Assembly: GCA_944320015.1 (NCBI GenBank)
Contig: CALUFO010000003.1
Span: 1 to 64,000 of the forward strand
Source of the DNA: an uncultured Barnesiella sp.
GTDB lineage: Bacteria; Bacteroidota; Bacteroidia; Bacteroidales; Barnesiellaceae
Length of the DNA: 64,000 nt
Direction: 5' to 3'
Part shown: positions 26,081-35,240 of the stretch, piece by piece
Numbering within the stretch: position 1 is the stretch's first letter
Layout: each line of letters starts with the position of its first letter
Made by a program: the position numbers and the translations under genes
The notes under the pieces: model-generated
What the model saw: only the letters and a program-made list of their open reading frames with translations
The model's database searches: none
Told to the model about the DNA's origin: nothing

Positions 26081-26103
26081 CTCTTTGTCACGACTACCAA
26101 CAA

Positions 26104-26137
26104 CGAGTTACAAAAGTATAAATGCTTTTGTAACTCG
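26104..26137 (-). promoter_or_regulatory. Perfect hairpin between mreB and mreC
   Basis: Inverted repeat CGAGTTACAAAAG (26104-26116) / CTTTTGTAACTCG (26125-26137), loop of 8 nt. Neither strand has a T run after it, so it is not a typical intrinsic terminator. It lies in the only sizeable gap of the operon and could protect the 3' end of mreB mRNA or tune the ratio of mreB to mreCD. Confidence 0.5.
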
Positions 26138-26188
26138 TCTATATGAAACATACCGATAACCCTATCGGCTATATCTTCACGCTCTATA

Positions 26189-27208
26189 TTATCGAATCAA
26201 GAAAGAGAACTGATCGATATTTTTCAAGGCTACGCCTGTACCCTTGGCAACTGCGTGCAACGGGTCTTCGGCGATGTGGAACGGGATACCTATCTTGTCG
26301 GTCAGCCGTTTGTCCAAGCCTCTCAGCAACGCGCCACCACCGGCCAGCCAAATACCGTTGCGCACAATATCGGCATACAATTCGGGCGGAGTGTGCTCCA
26401 ATGCGTTCAACACGGCAGCCTCGATTTTCGAAATCGACTTCTCGATGCAATGGGCTATCTCTTGGTAAGAGATAGGCACCTCCATGGGCAGAGCCGTCAT
26501 GCGGTTGGGGCCATGAACCACATAGTCTTCGGGAGGATTATCCAACTCGGTCAAGGCCGAGCCCACATTGATTTTAATCAACTCGGCCGTACGCTCTCCC
26601 ACTTTCACGTTGTGCTGACGTCCCATATACTCCTGTATATCGTTGGTCAAGTCATCGCCGGCGACCCGTATCGAGTTGTTCGACACGATACCACCCAGCG
26701 AAATCACCGCGATCTCGGTCGTTCCACCGCCTATATCGACAATCATATTCCCCTCGGGAGCCTGCACATCGAGACCGATACCTATCGCCGCAGCCATAGG
26801 CTCGTAAATCATATAGACGTCGCGGCCTCCGGCATGTTCCGAAGAGTCGCGCACGGCACGAATCTCGACCTCGGTACTCCCCGACGGAATACCTATCACC
26901 ATACGCAACGAAGGCGAGAACCAATGACTTTTGGAACTAACCATCTTCACCATGCCTCTGATCATCTGCTCGGCCGCATAGAAGTCGGCTATCACACCAT
27001 CTCTCAACGGGCGTATCGTGCGTATGTTTTCATGGGTTTTACCATGCATCAAGCGAGCTTTTTCACCCACAGCCAGCAACTTGTCGGTGCGCTTGTCCAA
27101 CGCAACCACCGACGGCTCGTCGACCACGATCTTATCGTTGTGAATAATCACCGTGTTGGCCGTTCCCAAGTCGATAGCAATCTCTTGCGTGAAAGAAAAC
27201 AATCCCAT
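26189..27208 (-). CDS. mreB: Rod shape-determining protein MreB (actin homologue)
   Basis: A 339-residue actin-fold ATPase. Phosphate motifs are EIAIDLGTANTVI (phosphate 1) and DIGGGTTEIAVIS (phosphate 2), with LAGGGALLRGL in the adenosine motif. The amphipathic N-terminus MGLFSFTQ fits membrane association. MreB filaments orient the cell-wall elongation machinery encoded downstream. 23 bp separate it from purH upstream. Confidence 0.98.
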   Translation of the reverse strand: MGLFSFTQEIAIDLGTANTVIIHNDKIVVDEPSVVALDKRTDKLLAVGEKARLMHGKTHENIRTIRPLRDGVIADFYAAEQMIRGMVKMVSSKSHWFSPSLRMVIGIPSGSTEVEIRAVRDSSEHAGGRDVYMIYEPMAAAIGIGLDVQAPEGNMIVDIGGGTTEIAVISLGGIVSNNSIRVAGDDLTNDIQEYMGRQHNVKVGERTAELIKINVGSALTELDNPPEDYVVHGPNRMTALPMEVPISYQEIAHCIEKSISKIEAAVLNALEHTPPELYADIVRNGIWLAGGGALLRGLDKRLTDKIGIPFHIAEDPLHAVAKGTGVALKNIDQFSFLIR

Positions 27209-27231
27209 ATATGATTATTTAAAAGGTTATA

Positions 27232-28755
27232 TCAATGTTTGAAATGGCGTATGCCGGTCATCACCATGGCCACTCCATTTTTGTTGCAATATTCTACCGA
27301 ATCGTTGTCGCGCACCGACCCTCCCGGTTGGATAACTGCCGTTATACCGGCCTCGTGGGCTATCTCCACACAATCGGCAAAGGGGAAGAAGGCATCGGAA
27401 GCCATCACGGCGCCTTGCAAATCGAAATCAAACGAACGAGCTTTCTCTATCGCTTGCCGCAAAGCGTCGACCCGAGAGGTCTGGCCTATGCCGCTGGCAC
27501 ACAGCTGACGGTTCTTGGCCAGCACGATAGCGTTCGACTTGCTGTGTTTCACAATTTTATTGGCAAACAGCAGGTCGTCCACCTCGGCAGGAGTAACCGC
27601 TTTCTCGGTCACCTGCTTCAACTCTTCGGGTTTCTCCCGATAGAGGTCCCTATCCTGTACCAGCACCCCGTTCAACAGCGAGCGGAATTGACGGGCTGGA
27701 GCTTGGAACGGTTTCTGTACAAGGATAATGCGGTTTTTCTTCTGCTCCAATATTTCGAGGGCTTCGGGGGCATAACCGGGAGCGATGCACACTTCGAAGA
27801 AAATCTTGTGCATCTCCTCGGCCGTAGCCTTGTCGACCGGGCGATTGGTAATGAGCACACCGCCGAACGCCGACACCGGGTCGCCGGTCAAAGCGGCCTT
27901 CCACGCCTCTACCAGCGTATCGCGCGAAGCCAGTCCGCAAGCGTTGTTATGCTTCAATATAGCGAATGTCGTTTCGTCAAACTCCGAAATCAACGACACG
28001 GCGGCATCGATGTCCAACAGGTTGTTGTAGGAAATCTCTTTCCCGTGGAGCTGCTCGAACATCTCGTCGAAATTGCCATAGAATGTACCCTTCTGATGCG
28101 GATTTTCGCCGTAACGCAAAGCCTTGGCATGATTGCCGGCATACCGGAAAGCCGAGCCTTCCCCGCTATCGAAATAGTTGAATATGGCGCTATCGTAGCC
28201 CGACGACACGGCAAACGCCTCTTTGGCAAACCAGCGGCGGTCTTCTATCGACGAGTGGGCGCCCTTCTCTTTCAGCATCGCCAACAACGGGGCGTATTGG
28301 GCTTTCGATGCCACGATAACGACATCTTTATAATTCTTGGCTGCGGCTCTTATCAAAGAGATTCCGCCTATGTCTATCTTTTCGATAATCGCACTCTCGT
28401 CGGCTCCCGAAGCGACCGTCTCTTCAAACGGATACAAATCGACAATAACCAAGTCGATCGAAGGTATTTCATACTGAGCGATTTGTTGTTGATCTTCCTC
28501 ATTTTCCCGGCGGTTCAATATTCCACCGAAAACCTTGGGGTGGAGTGTTTTCACCCGACCACCCAAAATGGAAGGATAACCGGTCAACGACTCAACGGCA
28601 TCGCAAGGGATTCCCAGCGATTCGATAAACGACTGTGTCCCGCCGGTAGAAATGAACTTCACCCCTTCGGCGTGCAAAACTTTCAAAATCTCGTCCAAGC
28701 CATCTTTATGGAAAACCGAGACAAGAGCTGTTTTAATTTTCTTATTTTCAGGCAT
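27232..28755 (-). CDS. purH: Bifunctional AICAR transformylase / IMP cyclohydrolase
   Basis: A 507-residue two-domain enzyme. The N-terminal MGS-like IMP cyclohydrolase domain (about 1-195) has STGGTQSFIESLGIP and RVKTLHPKVFGGIL. The C-terminal transformylase domain has AILKHNNACGLAS and the ending SDAFFPFADCVEIAHEAGIT, then PGGSVRDNDSVEYC. It catalyses the last two steps of de novo purine synthesis. It heads the mreBCD-mrdA-rodA cluster, an arrangement that recurs in Bacteroidota, so shape genes are probably co-transcribed with a purine gene. Confidence 0.98.
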   Translation of the reverse strand: MPENKKIKTALVSVFHKDGLDEILKVLHAEGVKFISTGGTQSFIESLGIPCDAVESLTGYPSILGGRVKTLHPKVFGGILNRRENEEDQQQIAQYEIPSIDLVIVDLYPFEETVASGADESAIIEKIDIGGISLIRAAAKNYKDVVIVASKAQYAPLLAMLKEKGAHSSIEDRRWFAKEAFAVSSGYDSAIFNYFDSGEGSAFRYAGNHAKALRYGENPHQKGTFYGNFDEMFEQLHGKEISYNNLLDIDAAVSLISEFDETTFAILKHNNACGLASRDTLVEAWKAALTGDPVSAFGGVLITNRPVDKATAEEMHKIFFEVCIAPGYAPEALEILEQKKNRIILVQKPFQAPARQFRSLLNGVLVQDRDLYREKPEELKQVTEKAVTPAEVDDLLFANKIVKHSKSNAIVLAKNRQLCASGIGQTSRVDALRQAIEKARSFDFDLQGAVMASDAFFPFADCVEIAHEAGITAVIQPGGSVRDNDSVEYCNKNGVAMVMTGIRHFKH

Positions 28756-28782
28756 AAAGCATCGAACTATATTATTCGGCTA

Positions 28783-28798
28783 CAAAAATACAAAAATA
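28783..28798 (-). promoter_or_regulatory. Predicted promoter of the purH-mreBCD operon
   Basis: Two adjacent copies of TATTTTTG on the minus strand (complements of 28783-28790 and 28791-28798), each a TAnnTTTG match, 28-43 nt before the purH start. No clear TTTG at -33. The rest of the gap up to trmD (28799-29000) shows no gene. Confidence 0.45.
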
Positions 28799-29000
28799 TA
28801 TAGGTTTTGCCTTGTATAATCGATGAAAGTTTTATCGAAAATAATTCTTTCTTTCCCGATTCTTTTCAACAGGATTGACTCGGCATATAAAAAAACGTTT
28901 CAAACGTCAGGGAGAAGAAACGGCAGTAGTAAACTTTTGCCCGACAGGTATCCCTCGTGAGGAAAAGGAAATCTCACCCACAAGAAATATTTCTCTCGAA

Positions 29001-29675
29001 TTATTTCAACAAATCGGGACGCAGGCGACGGGTGCGCTCGAGCGACTGCTCGTGTTTCCACTCGTCGATCTTACGCTGATGCCCCGAGAGCAACACATCG
29101 GGTACACGCCAACCTTTATACTCGGCAGGACGGGTATAGACCGGCGGAGCCAGCAAGTTGTCTTGGAACGAATCGGAGAGTGCCGACTGCTCGTCGCCGA
29201 GGGCTCCGGGGATAAGCCGCACAATAGCGTCGCACATAATAGCGGCGGCCAGCTCACCGCCGGTGAGTACATAGTCGCCGATAGTCACCTCTTTGGTCAC
29301 GAAATGCTCGCGTATGCGATAATCGATACCTTTGTAATGGCCACACAAGATAATCAAGTTCCCGGCCATCGAAAGGCGGTTGGCCATAGGTTGGTCAAAC
29401 TTCTCGCCGTCGGGGGTGGTAAAAATCACCTCGTCGTATTCCCGCTCGCTTTTCAATTGGGTGATAGCCCGGTCGACCGGCTCGATTTGCATCACCATAC
29501 CCGCTTCGCCCCCAAAGGGATAATCATCGACCTTGCGATGCTTGTCGAGCGAATAGTCCCTGAGGTTGTGAACCACAATCTCGACCAGTTTTTTATCCTG
29601 CGCCCGTTTCAGAATAGAATAGTTCAACGGGCTTTGCAACAATTCGGGCAACACGGTGATAATATCGATACGCAT
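29001..29675 (-). CDS. trmD: tRNA (guanine37-N1)-methyltransferase
   Basis: About 224 residues from the ATG at 29675 ([14 protein letters not shown]); an ATG one codon earlier (29678) is possible. Upstream in-frame codons include the promoter and are not TrmD-like. The SPOUT trefoil-knot motifs are [15 protein letters not shown] and [13 protein letters not shown], followed by [18 protein letters not shown] and [16 protein letters not shown]. It methylates G37 next to the anticodon and prevents frameshifting. Confidence 0.97.
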   Translation of the reverse strand: MRIDIITVLPELLQSPLNYSILKRAQDKKLVEIVVHNLRDYSLDKHRKVDDYPFGGEAGMVMQIEPVDRAITQLKSEREYDEVIFTTPDGEKFDQPMANRLSMAGNLIILCGHYKGIDYRIREHFVTKEVTIGDYVLTGGELAAAIMCDAIVRLIPGALGDEQSALSDSFQDNLLAPPVYTRPAEYKGWRVPDVLLSGHQRKIDEWKHEQSLERTRRLRPDLLK

Positions 29676-29695
29676 CATAACTCTCAATTTGCTTG

Positions 29696-29727
29696 CAAAA
29701 ATAGCCTTTTCCCTCCGGTTTCGCAAA
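29696..29727 (-). promoter_or_regulatory. Promoter of trmD
   Basis: Minus strand TTTG (complement of 29724-29727), 20-nt spacer, TATTTTTG (complement of 29696-29703). The leader would be about 15-20 nt. Confidence 0.65.
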
Positions 29728-29827
29728 CCCTCGGAATACCAAACTTGCATATACAAAGCAAATTCCACCCACTTCCAATTATTCATCGGCAGAGGTGAGG
29801 AGCATTTCATATCTCGAAAAAAAGCAC

Positions 29828-29835
29828 TACCTTTG
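29828..29835 (+). promoter_or_regulatory. Predicted promoter of the ABC-F/Dabb operon
   Basis: TACCTTTG, a TAnnTTTG match 21 nt before the ATG at 29857. Divergent from the trmD promoter. Confidence 0.5.
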
Positions 29836-29853
29836 CGGCCTGAAAATAGGTAA

Positions 29854-31473
<1,620 letters not shown>

Positions 31474-31488
31474 AAAGATATTGCTGTT

Positions 31489-31782
31489 ATGGTAAAACAC
31501 ATCGTCACTTTCAAACTTACCGGTACGCCGGAAGAACGCAAAGAGGTTGCCCTCAAATTCAAAAATGCACTGCTCGAGCTCCCCGCGGTCATCGACGTGC
31601 TGAAAAGCATCGAAGTAGGCATCAACGAAAACCCCGCCGAATGCTGGGACGTAGTCCTCACCGCCACGGTCGATACTATGGCCGACGTAGAAACCTATGC
31701 CAAACACCCGGCTCATGTAGCCGCCGCCGCACTCCTCGCCGGTCACAAGGCCGACCGCGCCTGCGTAGACTACTGCTGCTGA
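31489..31782 (+). CDS. Dabb-family (dimeric alpha/beta barrel) protein
   Basis: A 97-residue protein starting MVKHIVTFKLTGTPEERK, typical of stress-responsive A/B barrel (Dabb) domains, with the usual YAKHPAHVAAA segment near the end and VDYCC at the C-terminus. It forms a ferredoxin-like dimer in homologues; the substrate is unknown. It follows the ABC-F gene by 15 bp and is probably co-transcribed with it. Confidence 0.9.
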   Translation: MVKHIVTFKLTGTPEERKEVALKFKNALLELPAVIDVLKSIEVGINENPAECWDVVLTATVDTMADVETYAKHPAHVAAAALLAGHKADRACVDYCC

Positions 31783-31807
31783 GACTATCAATCTCTATCG
31801 CAAAAAA

Positions 31808-31852
31808 CGAGAGCAACCATCGGTAAACCGACGATTGCTCTCGCATATTTTT
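31808..31852. terminator. Bidirectional terminator
   Basis: Stem CGAGAGCAA (31808-31816) / TTGCTCTCG (31835-31843) with additional inner pairing, followed by ATATTTTTTT on the plus strand and TTTTTTG on the minus strand. It ends the ABC-F/Dabb operon and the convergent small gene. Confidence 0.85.
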
Positions 31853-31894
31853 TTACGGGCTTTCCTTGTGAAGCCTCTTTATTCATTCAAAAAC

Positions 31895-32029
31895 TCAGGC
31901 AACCGCAGCTGCCATTTTTTTCTGCAACAAGGCTGTCAGCTCTTGACACATCGCCCCGTTGCCCATTGCTCGATACTTCGCTATCTGATATTGAAGCATC
32001 TCTACTGTCATTTGTTCTTTCATCATCAT
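31895..32029 (-). CDS. Small conserved-type protein, 44 residues, helical
   Basis: ATG at 32029 (three ATGs in a row), stop at 31895-31897. The product begins MMMKEQMTVEMLQYQIAKYR and continues AMGNGAMCQELTALLQKKMA, then AAVA. Two amphipathic helices joined by GNG are predicted; there is no signal peptide or membrane segment. Support: its own promoter-like TATCTTTG about 70 nt upstream, a 5' leader hairpin, and a terminator right after the stop on the same strand. The length is below common gene-calling cutoffs. I recall similar short proteins in Bacteroidales but no function. The third ATG (32023) could be the true start. Confidence 0.7.
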   Translation of the reverse strand: MMMKEQMTVEMLQYQIAKYRAMGNGAMCQELTALLQKKMAAAVA

Positions 32030-32049
32030 TTGTTTTTTCTGCTTTTTTA

Positions 32050-32073
32050 TTTTCCACCCTTTGTGGAAAATGG
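32050..32073 (-). promoter_or_regulatory. Hairpin in the leader of the 44-residue gene
   Basis: Inverted repeat TTTTCCAC / GTGGAAAA with a short CCTTT loop, about 25-45 nt before the start codon on the minus strand. It may affect translation or stability of this short mRNA. Confidence 0.4.
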
Positions 32074-32096
32074 TTTGTTTTACTTTTCTCTCACTG

Positions 32097-32104
32097 CAAA
32101 GATA
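32097..32104 (-). promoter_or_regulatory. Predicted promoter of the 44-residue gene
   Basis: Minus-strand TATCTTTG (complement of 32097-32104), a TAnnTTTG match, with a TTG about 11-14 nt further upstream that is closer than ideal. Predicted leader about 65 nt. No other gene lies between this site and metA (32105-32318), a very AT-rich stretch. Confidence 0.5.
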
Positions 32105-32273
32105 ATAACAGATTACAAGAAAATATGTTTTATAACATAAAAATTATATTGTTTTTTTATGAAATTCACATTTCACCAACCCCTTATTTTTTCTCTATAC
32201 AATATTTAACAAAATAATTATCAATCATTTATATCCATTCCAACAAAGATTTCACCGTACCGTCTTTTTTTTA

Positions 32274-32281
32274 TACATTTG
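32274..32281 (+). promoter_or_regulatory. Predicted promoter of metA
   Basis: TACATTTG, a TAnnTTTG match 37 nt before the metA ATG. The leader would be only about 30 nt, too short for a SAM riboswitch. Confidence 0.5.
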
Positions 32282-32318
32282 CACGAAATGTAATCACACG
32301 ACAAAGCGTACAAAAACC

Positions 32319-33236
32319 ATGCCTGTAAAAATACCATCATCGTTACCGGCAGTCGAAATATTGAAAGCCGAGAATATATTTGTCATGGACGACCTGCGTG
32401 CCTCGACACAAGACATTCGCCCATTGAAACTCCTCATTCTCAACCTTATGCCCTTGAAGATCGTCACCGAGACCGATTTGTTGCGGCTTATCTCCAACAC
32501 CCCTTTGCAGATAGAGCTCGACCTGATGAACGTTTCGGGACACATTTCCCGGAATACTCCGGTCGAGCACATCGACACTTTTTATAAAGACTTCAACGAC
32601 ATTCGCTCCCAAAACTACGACGGCATGATTATCACCGGGGCGCCGGTCGAGAAGCTGCATTTCGAGGAGGTCGACTATTGGGACGAACTGGTCGAAATTT
32701 TCGACTGGGCACACACACATGTCACTTCGACACTCTACATTTGCTGGGCTGCGCTGGCCGGGCTGTACCACTTCTACCAGATTCCCAAATACCCGCTGGA
32801 CAAGAAACTCTTCGGCGTTTTCGCCCACCACAAATACGACGAGAAGAATCCTATCTTCCGAGGATTCGACGATATATTCCATGTGCCGCACAGCCGCTAC
32901 TCCGAAGTGAGAAAAGCCGACATCGAAAAAAACAAGGCTCTGACCATCCTCTCCGAATCGGAAGAGGCCGGGGTGTACATGGTCATGGCCCGTGGCGGCC
33001 GGGAGTTTTTCATCACAGGCCATTCCGAGTACTCGGCGCTCACGCTCGACATAGAATACCGCCGCGACAAGGCAAAAGGACTCGACATCGACCTCCCCCG
33101 CAATTACTATCCCGGCGACAACCCTCAAAACAGCCCGATTGTCAACTGGCGGGGACATGCCAACCTGCTCTTCACCAACTGGCTCAACTACTTTGTATAT
33201 CAACAGACTCCCTACAACTTGAACGATATACAATGA
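32319..33236 (+). CDS. metA: Homoserine O-acyltransferase, probably acetyl-CoA specific
   Basis: A 305-residue MetA-family enzyme. The catalytic cysteine is C142 in YICWAALAG, and a catalytic His/Glu pair is expected in the HSRYSEV and GHSEYSALTL regions. Position 111 is glutamate (GAPVEKLHF). In characterised MetA enzymes Glu at 111 goes with acetyl-CoA and Gly with succinyl-CoA, so this one is more likely a homoserine O-acetyltransferase despite the traditional name. It feeds methionine synthesis. The stop overlaps the ATG of the next gene (ATGA). Confidence 0.94.
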   Translation: MPVKIPSSLPAVEILKAENIFVMDDLRASTQDIRPLKLLILNLMPLKIVTETDLLRLISNTPLQIELDLMNVSGHISRNTPVEHIDTFYKDFNDIRSQNYDGMIITGAPVEKLHFEEVDYWDELVEIFDWAHTHVTSTLYICWAALAGLYHFYQIPKYPLDKKLFGVFAHHKYDEKNPIFRGFDDIFHVPHSRYSEVRKADIEKNKALTILSESEEAGVYMVMARGGREFFITGHSEYSALTLDIEYRRDKAKGLDIDLPRNYYPGDNPQNSPIVNWRGHANLLFTNWLNYFVYQQTPYNLNDIQ

Positions 33237-35059
33237 AGACAGCACGCCGCATAGAATTATTGGCTCCTGCCAAAAACACCGAAATCGGACAGGAAGCAAT
33301 CCTTCACGGAGCCGATGCCGTATATATAGGGGCCCCACGATTCGGGGCCCGTTATGCCGCCGGAAACAACATCGCCGATTTGGCTCGGCTCACCGACTTT
33401 GCCCACCGGTTCGACGCACGGGTCTACATTACCCTCAACACCATTTTGCGAGACGACGAGCTGCACGATGCCGAACGGCTCATTCGCCAACTCTACCAAA
33501 TAGGCGCCGACGCCCTCATTATACAAGACATGGGTATTACCCGGCTCGATATTCCCCCTATCGCCCTGCACGCCAGCACACAAACCGACAACCGCACACC
33601 CGAGAAAGTGAAGTTTCTCGAACAATGCGGCTTCTCGCAGGTAGTGTTGGCGCGTGAACTTTCGCTCGCCCAAATCGAGGAGATAGCCCGGTCGGTCGAC
33701 GTCCCCCTCGAAGTATTCATTCACGGAGCCTTATGCGTCAGTTACAGCGGGCAATGCTACCTCAGCGAGGCCATGTGCGGGCGTAGCGCCAACCGTGGAC
33801 AATGCGCCCAATATTGCCGGCTGCCCTATACGCTCATCGACGGGAAAGGAAACATCGTCGCCAAAGAGAAACACTTGCTCTCGTTGCGCGACCTCAACCA
33901 AAGCGACCGATTGGAAGAACTGCTCGACGCCGGCGTGTCGTCGCTGAAAATCGAGGGGCGGCTCAAAGAGATGGCTTATGTGAAGAACTGCACCGCCTAT
34001 TACCGGCAACAACTCGACAAGATTTTTGCCCGCCGACCCGAATATCGCAGAAGTTCGACCGGGGCCACAACCGTCGCTTTCGCTCCCCGCCTCGAAAAGA
34101 GTTTCAACCGGGGCTTTACCCACTATTTTCTGGACGGACGCACCCCCGACCCTATCGCCTCGCCCGACACCCCCAAGTCGTTGGGCGAATATGTCGGACG
34201 GGTGAAACAGACCGACCGCAACAGTTTCACCGTGGCCGGAATCACGCCCTTGCACAATGGCGACGGGCTATGCTATTTCAATGACAAAGGACAATTCGAA
34301 GGCATGCGGGTCAACCGGGCGGAAGGCAATCGCATATTCCCAGTTTCGCCTACAAGAATTTCGGCTCACACTGACTTGTACCGCAATCTCGATTTCGAAT
34401 TTGAGAAACAACTCGCCCGCCCCACAGGCGATCGGAGAATCGACGTGGAAATGAGACTCTACTCCGTTCCCGACGGACTCGTCCTCTCCATGACCGACGA
34501 ATGCGGCAACCACATCGCCATACGGGAAAACACCCCTTGTGAGACGGCTCGCACACCCCAACGGGAAAACCAGAAAAAGCAGCTTGGCAAACTGGGCACG
34601 ACATGCTACACTGCCGTAAAAATCGACATCGACCTCCCCGAAAACCTGTTCATTCCCGCTTCGACCTTGTCGAAACTACGCCAAAAAGCAGTCGAAAGCC
34701 TCGACCGGGCACGACGCATCGCATACCGCACCGAGTGGCGAAAGACCGAAAATAGGGACTTCCCCTATCCACAATCCCGGCTCACTTACCTCGGCAATGT
34801 ATCGAACCGGCTCGCCGAACAGTTCTACCGTGAGCATGGAGTTTCTCGCATAGACCCTGCCTTCGAGGCCGCACCCGTCCAAGGAGTACCCCTCATGTTC
34901 ACCCGCCACTGCATACGCTATATGCTGGGATATTGCACGAAAACACCGGCCGGGAAACAATTGCCCGAACCCCTCACCCTCCTGTACAAAGGCGAACGGC
35001 TCGCCCTGCATTTCGATTGCCGGGCTTGCGAAATGACCATACAAAGAGAACCAAAATAG
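33233..35059 (+). CDS. U32 peptidase-family protein (RlhA/YegQ-type RNA hydroxylation)
   Basis: 608 residues from ATG 33233 (MKTARRIELLAPAKNTEIGQ), overlapping the metA stop. The frame is open far upstream inside metA, but that is a shadow. U32 signature: FIHGALCVSYSGQCYLSEAM, followed by CGRSANRGQCAQYCRLPY, a cysteine set that could hold an iron-sulfur cluster. The C-terminal region (about 350-600) is a long extension as in RlhA. E. coli U32 proteins RlhA and TrhP/YegQ make 5-hydroxycytidine in 23S rRNA and 5-hydroxyuridine in tRNA, so RNA hydroxylation is more likely than proteolysis. Which RNA is modified cannot be told. Confidence 0.88.
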   Translation: MKTARRIELLAPAKNTEIGQEAILHGADAVYIGAPRFGARYAAGNNIADLARLTDFAHRFDARVYITLNTILRDDELHDAERLIRQLYQIGADALIIQDMGITRLDIPPIALHASTQTDNRTPEKVKFLEQCGFSQVVLARELSLAQIEEIARSVDVPLEVFIHGALCVSYSGQCYLSEAMCGRSANRGQCAQYCRLPYTLIDGKGNIVAKEKHLLSLRDLNQSDRLEELLDAGVSSLKIEGRLKEMAYVKNCTAYYRQQLDKIFARRPEYRRSSTGATTVAFAPRLEKSFNRGFTHYFLDGRTPDPIASPDTPKSLGEYVGRVKQTDRNSFTVAGITPLHNGDGLCYFNDKGQFEGMRVNRAEGNRIFPVSPTRISAHTDLYRNLDFEFEKQLARPTGDRRIDVEMRLYSVPDGLVLSMTDECGNHIAIRENTPCETARTPQRENQKKQLGKLGTTCYTAVKIDIDLPENLFIPASTLSKLRQKAVESLDRARRIAYRTEWRKTENRDFPYPQSRLTYLGNVSNRLAEQFYREHGVSRIDPAFEAAPVQGVPLMFTRHCIRYMLGYCTKTPAGKQLPEPLTLLYKGERLALHFDCRACEMTIQREPK

Positions 35060-35201
35060 TGGCTCCAAAGTATTATCGCTGCGTTCGCAGCAATCATAAA
35101 TTCAAAGCAAGGCTCTATTACGCCCCACCCATTAAACAATATTAACAATCTATAAAGAGATAATTTTATACTTTTCAGCTTTTTTATCATATACAAATCT
35201 A

Positions 35202-35209
35202 TACCTTTG
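35202..35209 (+). promoter_or_regulatory. Predicted promoter of the protease-barrel gene
   Basis: TACCTTTG, a TAnnTTTG match 31 nt before the ATG at 35241. The gap after the U32 gene (35060-35201) holds nothing else obvious. Confidence 0.5.
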
Positions 35210-35240
35210 CATATATCTAATAATATTATAAAACACAACC

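Noticed and set aside
28875..29798. Plus-strand open frame of 307 codons opposite trmD
   Set aside because: Fully antisense to trmD, which has clear motifs; no promoter or family signal.
31835..32140. Plus-strand open frame of 101 codons
   Set aside because: Starts inside the terminator hairpin and is antisense to the 44-residue gene, which has matching promoter and terminator signals.
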